In this document: in pieces, positions 44,453-51,911 of the stretch | Layout of the letters: each line of letters starts with the position of its first letter | Position numbering within the stretch: the stretch's first letter is position 1 | NCBI RefSeq assembly: GCF_001905905.1 | Contig: NZ_LIVT01000009.1 | Coordinates: forward strand, 1 to 64,000 | Direction: 5' to 3' | DNA from: Streptomyces sp. CB02366 | Lineage (GTDB): Bacteria > Actinomycetota > Actinomycetes > Streptomycetales > Streptomycetaceae | Length of the DNA: 64,000 bases | Position numbers and translations under genes: made by a program | The notes under the pieces: model-generated | Database searches by the model: none | Told to the model about the DNA's origin: nothing | What the model saw: the letters and a program-made list of their open reading frames with translations, nothing else

Positions 44453-46420
44453 TCAACCGGCTTCGACATAGTCCCAGTACGGGTCGATGAGCGCCCCGAG
44501 CTGCCGGGCGGTGTGGAGGATGCGGGCGGGTTCCTCCCCCCGGGCCAACCCGTACTCGAGGACCTCCAGGGTTCCTTCGGCGACTTCCGGAGGCGGCCGG
44601 TCGCCCCACGACTCCATGTAGGTGAGGACGGGGCGCGGGGCGTCCGGCAACTGCCGGGAGGCGTCGACGATGCGGGAGAAGAGCGTGCACCAGGTCGAGA
44701 GGTCCGTGTGGAGGTAGAGGGCGGCTTCGGCGGGTCCGGCCTGGGTGCCCATCCAGGTCAGGTCGCGCACCACCCGGAAGAGCCCCTGGTCGACCGGCAC
44801 CGGCGGGATGTCGGGACCGGAGACGCCGACGGACGGCGCCGCCTCGCGCAGCAGGCCGCGCGCGGTGGCGATGGTGTGCTGGACGAACGAGAACATGGTG
44901 GCCGGTATCTCGTGGCGGTGCCGGGCCACCAGCAGGGCGTAGGTCGACAGTTCGGCCTCCTGACACTGGTACTCGGCCAGCAGGATCCTCCTGAAGTGCT
45001 CGGGACGGATCTGACCGGACCGCGCCAGTTCGACGAGCCGGTTGCCGCTGACGAACCGTTCGATGTCCGGTTTCGTCGCTTCGACGAGTTGCTCGGGTCC
45101 CACGGGCTTCTCCTTTGTCGGTGTGGAGGGGGAGGAAAGGACCGGGGCGGGACGCGCGCCCGGCGTGATCGTGGCCGGCTCCCGGACGACCGGGCGCCCC
45201 CGCTGGATCACGTGCCGTACGCGGCCCACGGCGGTGATGTCCCGGAACGGATCGCCTTCGAGGGCGACGAGGTCGGCCACGGCCCCGGGGGTGAGGGTGC
45301 CCAGGTCAGGTCGGCCAAGGAGGTCCGCCGCGACGCTCGTGGCCGCCCGCAGAGCGCGCAGGGCGGTGTAGCCGTGATCCATCAGAGTGGGGAACTCCCG
45401 CCAGTTCTCGGCGTGCGGGAACATCCCGGCGTCGGTCCCGAACGCCGTCTTCACGTCTGTTCGGGCGGGCCGCAGGAGTCCTTCACGCAGCGTCCCAGCG
45501 TGTTCTCGGTAGTTCTCGCGGACGAGGGCCGTGGAGTCGTCCCAGAAGGCGTCGTCGTCGAGCCGGTCGAGGAAGTAGGTCTGAACGTACTGGGTGGGCA
45601 CCAGGAACGTGCCCGCCTTCTCCATGGCCCGGTAGGTGGGCGGGGTGGCGAAGCAGCCGTGTTCCACGCTGCGCACCCCCGCGGCGACGGCACGCAGGAC
45701 GGCGCGGTCGGTGAAGACGTGTGCCGCGCAGGGCAGGCCGAGGTCGCCGGCGGTGGCGACGATGGTGTGCATCTCGACGGGTGAGTAGGAGGTGCTGGTG
45801 GGGCTGTCCACCGGTGAGGAGAATCCGCCGCCGCCGGCGAACTTGATCCAGTCGGCTCCGGCGCGGGACTGCTCGCGTACCGCGCTGCGCAGTCCCTCGA
45901 CGCCCTGGGCCAGGGTTCCGATCCGGTGCCCGTAGCGCTGGGCGAGGTCGGGCTTCTTGTCGCCGTGGCCGCCGGGCGGGGACAGGATGTTGGGGGCCGC
46001 GAGGATGCGCGGCCCTTCGAGCAGACCGTCCTCGACCGCGTCGCGCAGCGACACGTTGAGGGGCAGGTGGGCGCTGCCCAGGTCCCGGACGGTGGTGAAA
46101 CCGTTGTGCAGCAGGGTGCGCAGGACGGGTACGGCGGTGAGGGTCTGGTACGCGACAGGTCGGGTCTCCGCGCTTTCGTCGAGCAGGTGGACGTGGCAGT
46201 CGATGAATCCGGGCAGCAGCGTGCAGCCGGGCATGTCGAGAACGTCCGTGTCCGGGCCCGGGGCGAGACCGTGTGCGACGGCCGCGACACGGCCGTCCCG
46301 TACGAGGACGGAGAGTCCTTCAACGGGGGCGTCCGCGACTGCGTCCCACACGCGGTCGGGACGCAGCAGGATCTCTCGGTCGGGGGGTGTGCGCACGAAT
46401 ACCTCCGGAGCGGCGGACAC
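44453..46420 (-). CDS. amidohydrolase fused in frame to a TenA/haem-oxygenase-fold domain (copy 2)
   Basis: This is one open frame of 655 codons from GTG 46420. Residues 1 to about 420 are a metal-dependent amidohydrolase of the Xaa-Pro dipeptidase/imidazolonepropionase group: His76 and His78 in GFIDCHVHL, a candidate carbamylated Lys in DWIKFAGGGG, His in CAAHVFTD, His in SVEHGCF and Asp in FGTDAGMF. Residues 440-655 are the TenA-like domain (FRRILLAEYQCQEAELSTYA, QAGPAEAALYLHTDLSTW). The join (about 420-440) is Pro/Thr-rich. Just before residue 440 lies a perfect AAGGAG and a GTG (45103), so the second domain may also be made alone as 216 residues. No stop codon separates the two. The start at 46420 is weakly supported. 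Confidence 0.75.
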   Translation of the reverse strand: MSAAPEVFVRTPPDREILLRPDRVWDAVADAPVEGLSVLVRDGRVAAVAHGLAPGPDTDVLDMPGCTLLPGFIDCHVHLLDESAETRPVAYQTLTAVPVLRTLLHNGFTTVRDLGSAHLPLNVSLRDAVEDGLLEGPRILAAPNILSPPGGHGDKKPDLAQRYGHRIGTLAQGVEGLRSAVREQSRAGADWIKFAGGGGFSSPVDSPTSTSYSPVEMHTIVATAGDLGLPCAAHVFTDRAVLRAVAAGVRSVEHGCFATPPTYRAMEKAGTFLVPTQYVQTYFLDRLDDDAFWDDSTALVRENYREHAGTLREGLLRPARTDVKTAFGTDAGMFPHAENWREFPTLMDHGYTALRALRAATSVAADLLGRPDLGTLTPGAVADLVALEGDPFRDITAVGRVRHVIQRGRPVVREPATITPGARPAPVLSSPSTPTKEKPVGPEQLVEATKPDIERFVSGNRLVELARSGQIRPEHFRRILLAEYQCQEAELSTYALLVARHRHEIPATMFSFVQHTIATARGLLREAAPSVGVSGPDIPPVPVDQGLFRVVRDLTWMGTQAGPAEAALYLHTDLSTWCTLFSRIVDASRQLPDAPRPVLTYMESWGDRPPPEVAEGTLEVLEYGLARGEEPARILHTARQLGALIDPYWDYVEAG

Positions 46421-46482
46421 GGCGGGACGGATACGGGGGCGGTCCGCGGGCGGCGTGGGCCGGGTGATGCCGCCGGGGCCGC

Positions 46483-48222
46483 TCAGGGGGCGGCGGGCGG
46501 CGTGTAACAGGGATCGCCCCAGACGTCGCCCGGCCCCGGGTTGCCGGGCTCGGGGCGGGCGCCGAGCTGGCGCAGGACCCCCCAGGCCGCGTTGAGGCCC
46601 GAGGCGAGGGCGTGATCGAGCCAGCCCGGCGACCAAGAGGTGTCGTCACCGGCCAGGTAGAGGGCGTTCGGTGGTTCGCCCGGTACGGCCGGGGCCCCGG
46701 TGAAGTCCTTGAGGAAGTGGGCGAAGAGGTCCCGCTGGTAGGGGTAGTCGCCCGGGCAGGACCAGCGGCACAGGCCGCGGAAGTTCTTCTCGTTCTCCCA
46801 CGACACCGTCACCGCCTCTCCCGCCCGGGCCTGAGCACGCAGTTCGTCCGCCATGCCGGGGTGGATGGCCGCGAGGTCGCGGATGAAGAGTGCGACCCTC
46901 TCCTCCAGGCAGGAAGGGGCGACCTTTACCGCGTCCTGGGCCCAGCTGAAGCTGAGGTCGAGCACGCCCCGGCGGCCCCGGGGGCCGCGCGCCGGCCCGT
47001 AGTCCATGGTGTAGGCGGCCCGTGGCAGCCGGTCGGTGAGGGTGACCCCGTCCATGGTCGTCGCCTCCCAGAACGGCCGCTCGACCACGAGGGCGGTCTT
47101 GGCGGACTGCCAGTAGGACAGGCGGCGGACGGCTCTCCACAGCCGGGGGCCGAACACGGGGGCGCGAGGGCTGGTGGAACGCACCTCGATACCGGTCTCC
47201 AACAGGCGCAGTTGCGGGGTGAACACCACGGCCGCGAACCGCTCGGCATGTCCGTCGGCGTCGTGCACCACCACACCGCGCGCCGCGTCCGGTTCGACCT
47301 CCAGGAGGTGTACGGCGGGCCCCGGCGACCCTTCGTTGACCGCTTCCAGGCTGCGCGTCCGTCCGCGGGGGTCGGTGACGGGGCAGGTCCAGAATCCTTC
47401 GGCGAGCCGGCTGATGCCGTCGGGCGCGTACAGCGTGCCGCTTCCCTCGGTGCACAGCAGCAGCCGGAAGATCTCGATCACGCTTATCTCGAAGAAGGAG
47501 TCCCACACGGCGGGCCCCACTCCCGCGGTGCCCAGGAGCCGCGCCTGGTCGTGGCTCAGGCCCGCACCGCCGGGCTCGCGCAGGAAGCGGTAGAAGGACC
47601 AGGGTTCGAACCGGTCCAGCACCTGGTTCCAACGACGGCGCACTGCGGTGAGGTCACGCGCGGCGAGGTCACGCCGGATCTGGGGGAGGCCGACCCGGGT
47701 GAGGGCGCGCTGCCAGCGCGTGTGTGACTCGCGGAAGCCGTCGTGCCGGTCGTACAGGTCCTGGATCTCCCGGACGGCGTACTGGACGCCGTCCACGTCC
47801 AGCACGGTCAGCGGAGTGACGGGGGCGGCGTAGTTGTCGCGGAACGGCTCCAGGCGGACGCCGAACGTCCGGGCGTACTGGCGCAGCAGGGAGGCGGAGT
47901 CGGGGAAGCGCATGCAGCCCAGCTCCACGACGGCGCTGTCCTCCTCCCGGAGGCGCCGGCTGTACATGCGTCCTCCCAGACGTCGGCCGCCCGGCCCGTC
48001 CGCGCTCCGCTCCGCCTCGTACAGGACGGGGTGACAGCCGGCCCGCAGCAGTTCGTAGGCGGCGGCCAGCCCGCTGCCACCGGATCCGACGACGGCGACG
48101 CGCGCCCCGCGGGTCTCCTCAGGCAGTCGTCCCATGCGTCGGCCGCCGCCGACGTGCGCGGTGTAGTCGAAGGGGAAGTCGACCTGGAGATCGGTGGCGG
48201 GCGGGGGCGTGCTCGGGCTCAT
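46483..48222 (-). CDS. flavin amine oxidase (L-amino-acid-oxidase type)
   Basis: This is a 579-residue protein. FAD site: RVAVVGSGGSGLAAAYELLR, with RLGGRMYSRRL downstream. A conserved ELGCMRFPD, a CRWSCPGDYPYQRDLF segment and the C-terminal ALYLAGDDTSWSPGWLDHAL are typical of large flavin monoamine oxidases such as L-amino-acid oxidases and tryptophan 2-monooxygenases. Its ATG overlaps the GCS2 ligase stop by 4 bp (48219-48222). It is unrelated in detail to the smaller flavoprotein at 37570-38811, so the cluster has two distinct amine-oxidase-fold enzymes. Likely role: oxidation or oxidative decarboxylation of an amino acid intermediate. Confidence 0.8.
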   Translation of the reverse strand: MSPSTPPPATDLQVDFPFDYTAHVGGGRRMGRLPEETRGARVAVVGSGGSGLAAAYELLRAGCHPVLYEAERSADGPGGRRLGGRMYSRRLREEDSAVVELGCMRFPDSASLLRQYARTFGVRLEPFRDNYAAPVTPLTVLDVDGVQYAVREIQDLYDRHDGFRESHTRWQRALTRVGLPQIRRDLAARDLTAVRRRWNQVLDRFEPWSFYRFLREPGGAGLSHDQARLLGTAGVGPAVWDSFFEISVIEIFRLLLCTEGSGTLYAPDGISRLAEGFWTCPVTDPRGRTRSLEAVNEGSPGPAVHLLEVEPDAARGVVVHDADGHAERFAAVVFTPQLRLLETGIEVRSTSPRAPVFGPRLWRAVRRLSYWQSAKTALVVERPFWEATTMDGVTLTDRLPRAAYTMDYGPARGPRGRRGVLDLSFSWAQDAVKVAPSCLEERVALFIRDLAAIHPGMADELRAQARAGEAVTVSWENEKNFRGLCRWSCPGDYPYQRDLFAHFLKDFTGAPAVPGEPPNALYLAGDDTSWSPGWLDHALASGLNAAWGVLRQLGARPEPGNPGPGDVWGDPCYTPPAAP

Positions 48223-49790
48223 CGGTGGCTCCGGAGTGGAAGGGCGGGTGGTTTCCAGGTGTGCACCGGCGCGGCTTCCGCGGCCAGCCGTGCGTAGCGG
48301 ACCGTCAGTTCCGCCAGTTCGGCGGAGTCCCGTTCGCGTTCGGACCGCGGGGTGTCCGGTGGGCCGGGCCGTGCGGTTCTCCCCGGCTCCCGTTCCGCGG
48401 TCTCCCCGCCCGCCGCCCCACGCCTCCGCAGCGCTTCGCGCGTGCGCTGCTGCCACCACGCGCCCGTACGACCCGTCACGACCCGGTGGTGCAGCAGGTC
48501 CAGCATGGCCTCGGCCTCGTCGGCGTCCACCGAGAGGAGTGCCAGTCCCTCACGGGCCCGTGGCAGCAACTCCTCGACCAGGGTTCCGGCCTCGTACTCG
48601 CGCGGCGCCGTTCCGGGCGAGGGCCACCACAGGGAGGCGTGCAGGCCGTCGCGCGCGGCGCGGTAGAAATTGGTCCTGGCGAGGGCGAACGGGAGTTCCT
48701 GCGCCACGTCGCGCCCACCGGCCGTCAGGAAGACCGTGAGGCCGACCAGGAAGGCGGCGTTCGCGGCCATGTCCAGCGGCGTCGGTCCGGACGGGAGCGC
48801 CCGGAACTCGATCCGCAGGTGGCCGAGAGGGTCGTACACCGGCCGGTTCCACCACCACACCGTGCTCAGGTGCAGGCGGAGTTCCTCCAGCGCCGGCCAG
48901 TCGCCGGTCGCGTCGTGGCCGTCGGCGGGAGGCACCTCCGGCAGCAGGACGTCGTAATGGCGTACGGCCACCTCGAACGCCACGAGAGGACCGCCCCTCA
49001 TCCATCCGGGACCGAACCCCACCCGGGGGCGCCGGATGCCGGAGCCGGGGGAGCCGCGGTCGCCGAAGCCGTGTTCGTACACCGGGATGCGGGCCTCCTG
49101 CCATCCGGCCCGGCCCAGCGGGAAGGGGGAGTTCCCCGCGGCCGCCAGGGCCGGGCCGGTGGCGAGCTGGGCCGCGTTGAAGGCGCGGTGGAAGAGGTGC
49201 GGTGCGACCGTAAGGTGCACCTGCCAGGAGCAGGCCGCGCCCTGGACCGCCACGGACTCCGCCCTGAGCAGACCCCGTGCCCCCACGGGCAGGTCGAAGG
49301 GCACGGAGCGGCGGCGGCTCCAGGCCCGCTCCAGCGCGTGGTAGCGCGGGAGGTCGGTCAGTGCCCTCGCGGTCAGGTCGGCCGGTGTGAGGGTGGGCAG
49401 GGTTCCGATCGGGACCGCCGCGACCTCCCGGTGCCGCGGTGCCGCGGCGGTGATCCCCGTCAGTGTCCGTGTCGCCTGTGCGGCCAGGGCGGTGAAGGGG
49501 CTCCCTCGCGCCGGAACCGGCGTCAGGTTCGCCTCGAGATTGAAATGGGCCACCTCCAAGGTGAGCGAGTCGTCCCGGGTGGCTTCGCGGACAGTCGCGT
49601 TCACCGGGGCCGGACGGCCGTCCGGCTCGATGAGGGAGAACTCGAGCTCCGCCCCCAGCGTGGGCGGAGCCGTCCCGAAACCGGGGTCCGTCACCGCTTC
49701 CCCCAGCGAGGAAAGGCACTCCGTCAGGCGGGCCCGGAACCGTGCGTAGTCCTGCTCCGTGAACGTCACCCGACCGACTTCGCGGCCCAT
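48219..49790 (-). CDS. GCS2-type glutamate-cysteine-ligase-like enzyme
   Basis: This is a 523-residue protein, with an ATG at 49790 after GGGGAGTGAC. Motifs: TLGAELEFSLIEPDG (the acidic metal site of GCS2 ligases), LEVAHFNLEANLTP, WQVHLTVAPHLF and HLRIEFRALPSGPTPLD. GCS2 enzymes join the gamma-carboxylate of glutamate to an amine with ATP. Within a biosynthetic operon this suggests gamma-glutamylation of an amino intermediate, either as a protecting group or as part of the product; the amidohydrolase two genes on could remove it. The C-terminal about 80 residues are charged and poorly conserved in appearance. Confidence 0.8.
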   Translation of the reverse strand: MGREVGRVTFTEQDYARFRARLTECLSSLGEAVTDPGFGTAPPTLGAELEFSLIEPDGRPAPVNATVREATRDDSLTLEVAHFNLEANLTPVPARGSPFTALAAQATRTLTGITAAAPRHREVAAVPIGTLPTLTPADLTARALTDLPRYHALERAWSRRRSVPFDLPVGARGLLRAESVAVQGAACSWQVHLTVAPHLFHRAFNAAQLATGPALAAAGNSPFPLGRAGWQEARIPVYEHGFGDRGSPGSGIRRPRVGFGPGWMRGGPLVAFEVAVRHYDVLLPEVPPADGHDATGDWPALEELRLHLSTVWWWNRPVYDPLGHLRIEFRALPSGPTPLDMAANAAFLVGLTVFLTAGGRDVAQELPFALARTNFYRAARDGLHASLWWPSPGTAPREYEAGTLVEELLPRAREGLALLSVDADEAEAMLDLLHHRVVTGRTGAWWQQRTREALRRRGAAGGETAEREPGRTARPGPPDTPRSERERDSAELAELTVRYARLAAEAAPVHTWKPPALPLRSHR

Positions 49791-49847
49791 GTCACTCCCC
49801 TGTACGGCCTGGTGTCCTCTTCCGGTCCGGTCGTGGTACAGCGGTGC

Positions 49848-50501
49848 TCAGTCGAGCGCAGCAACCGCTCGCCACCAGTTCCGCAGCGCCGGCTCCATCC
49901 GCACCGCGCTGCGGGTGACCCAGTCGTCGGGTTCGTGATGTTCCCTGCCGTACTCGATGACCTCCAGGACGCCGTCCGCCACCTCAGGCGGGTTGTCCCG
50001 GTAGGCGTCGACGTACGACACCATGGCCTCCGGCGCCTGTTCCGTCTCGGCGAGGACGTCGGCGAGGGCCGCGCAGGAGTTGCACCACAGCGTGAAGTCG
50101 GTACGGGCCAGAAGGGCCGCCTCCCCCGCTCCGGCGTGCAGGGCGACCCACGAGATGAATTCGGTGAACCGCCCTACGGCCTCCCGCCGGGGCTCCAGGC
50201 GCATCCGGTCGACCGACATGTCCAACGCGGGCGCCAGCCCGGTCACCATGCGCCGGCGCGCCTTCATCAGCTCGCCCGTGACGAAGGAGAAGAACCCGCC
50301 GGGAACCTCGTGCGGGAAGCGAGAGACCAGCAGGCCGTAGGCGGTGAACTCCGCTTCCTGTGACTGAAACTCAGCCAGCGCGAAACTCCGCAGGTGTTCT
50401 TTCTCGATCATCCCCTCCCGAGCCAACGCCAGAAATTCATTGGCACTGAGGTGATCGGGAATGTTTGTTCCCACGCGGTCGATGAACTCGGCAGCAGGCA
50501 A
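49848..50501 (-). CDS. TenA/haem-oxygenase-fold protein, copy 3
   Basis: This is the first gene of the right operon, 57 bp before the GCS2 gene. A TTG at 50501 preceded by GAGGGGG gives 217 residues, matching the length of the other two copies; a GTG at 50474 or a longer upstream frame are alternatives. LRSFALAEFQSQEAEFTAYG, FPHEVPGGFFSFV, AGAGEAALLARTDFTLWCNS and EVADGVLEVIEYG align with copies 1 and 2, most closely with the fused copy 2. As in copy 2, the motif position that is His in copy 1 is Gln (SQEAE). No diiron-type histidine cluster is visible. Start and function are uncertain. Confidence 0.65.
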   Translation of the reverse strand: MPAAEFIDRVGTNIPDHLSANEFLALAREGMIEKEHLRSFALAEFQSQEAEFTAYGLLVSRFPHEVPGGFFSFVTGELMKARRRMVTGLAPALDMSVDRMRLEPRREAVGRFTEFISWVALHAGAGEAALLARTDFTLWCNSCAALADVLAETEQAPEAMVSYVDAYRDNPPEVADGVLEVIEYGREHHEPDDWVTRSAVRMEPALRNWWRAVAALD

Positions 50502-51122
50502 GAGGAAGGCCCCCTCGGAGGAAAGATCGCGGTCGACGACGGGAACGGAACGCCGAAATCCGCAGGCGAATACGGCTGGCAAGGGCCACATTCTCGACGT
50601 AGCTCTCGGCACGCTCTGCTCGCACGAACAAGAATTGCCCTCCAAGACGAGTCTGGCAAGCGGATCGGATCGCTCCGTCGCCGATCCCCTTCTCGCCCGA
50701 TCGCTCGAATCCCGCATCGAAACGGCGAAGCAGGGCATCTGAGCTGCATAAACTCCATCATCCCCGCCCGCGCCTTCGCAGAACAAAGAGGAGAAAAAAT
50801 CTACAGGCGCCCAAATTTCATTCTGCGCAGATTTCACATGGGCAACTTCCGTCCCTCGCCGAACCGCTTTCCCCCCTCCGGCGCCCACAGGGGTTGGTTT
50901 GCAACGAATGACGTACGAGGAGCTTCGTTCATGTTCCGGGCGTCGTCGCTTTCAGGACAATTCCAGGGCGCCGGGTTCCCCGTTCTCCACGTGTAACCAT
51001 CCCTGGAGTGTGACGATCTCACTCCCCGGACAAAAGCTTCGACGAAGTCGCGTGACGCCCGGTTCGCGGGGACAGGCCGGGCGCAAGATGCCCGGACGGC
51101 AACGAGAACGACTTCCAGGATC
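50502..51122. other. 621-bp upstream region of the right operon
   Basis: Presumed promoter region of the minus-strand operon, bounded on the right by transposase debris. Local composition is more AT-rich (50740-50960). I see no supported gene. Confidence 0.45.
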
Positions 51123-51530
51123 ATGGATCCCCCAGAGGCCGATTTCATCCGATGTCTCATCCCAGGACACGACAGCCTCGACCTGAAGCCGATGCTGTCC
51201 CCTTTCGCCATGGGACACGAATCCCACGCAGCCGATTTCAAGCCCCAGCGTCTGCATGCCGACAAGGCCTACGACATCCCTGAACTGCGGAAATGGCTCT
51301 GTGGTAAGCACATCGGCGTCCGCACCGCCCGCAAAGGCGTCGTCTCCAGAGAACGGCTCGGGCACCGCAGGTGGGTGATCGAACGGACCATGTCATGGCT
51401 GACCGGCTACCGCCGGCTCAACCACCGCTATGAACGCCGCCTCCGCAACCACCTGGCCTGTCTCGGCCTCGCCACAGCCCTCTGCTGCTACAAACGACTG
51501 CTCAAACCGACCATTCAGGACACGGTCTAG
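51123..51530 (+). pseudogene. IS5-type transposase, C-terminal remnant
   Basis: The frame reads RLHADKAYDIPELRKWLCGK, RTARKGVVSRERLGHRRWVI and ERTMSWLTGYRRLNHRYERR. These are the last DDE aspartate/glutamate region and tail of an IS5-family transposase. The N-terminal and central parts are missing; only a blurred HDSLDLKPML precedes. It marks the right boundary of the biosynthetic operon before the LAL regulator. Confidence 0.65.
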
Positions 51531-51911
51531 GCCCCCAGGCCGTGTCCCCGCGGTCCGGCCGCCCGCCGCGCCCGCCCGCCACGACGGCTCCGCCACCGCG
51601 CTCCCTCCCCCGCCTCGTGATCACCCCGACACTCCGTGCGGGCGGGGGTGGCATACCAGCCGAAAGATCATCCGCCGGTCTGGCGGCATGCGGGGACGGG
51701 CAGGAAGGGGGAGCGCGCGCCCCGGCGCCCACAGCAACGCCGAACAGCGAGGGAGGAACGAAGTGATCCCGTACGACGCCTTACGGCCATTTCCGCGCCC
51801 GGACGGCCGTCCCGTCAACCGATCCGCCCCATAACACCTCCTGCACACCGGAACGACACAACCGGAACCGAACAGAGATCCTGTCGCCGAGAACGAGGAG
51901 AGTGGGGATCA
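51531..51911. other. upstream region of the LAL regulator gene
   Basis: 381 bp without a supported gene; presumably the regulator promoter and the old IS end. Confidence 0.45.

Noticed and set aside
43310..44970. A long minus-strand open frame overlapping the aldolase in another frame
   Set aside because: The threonine-aldolase frame carries the PLP-lysine and active-site motifs; the other is Arg/Pro/Gly-rich and crosses the TenA-like domain.
46421..46636. Upstream extension of the amidohydrolase frame to an ATG at 46636
   Set aside because: It would overlap the amine oxidase gene, its residues are Arg/Gly/Pro-rich and no ribosome site precedes it.
47590..47620. A tRNA T-loop-like GGTTCGAACC
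   Set aside because: It lies in the amine oxidase reading frame and no cloverleaf can be built around it.
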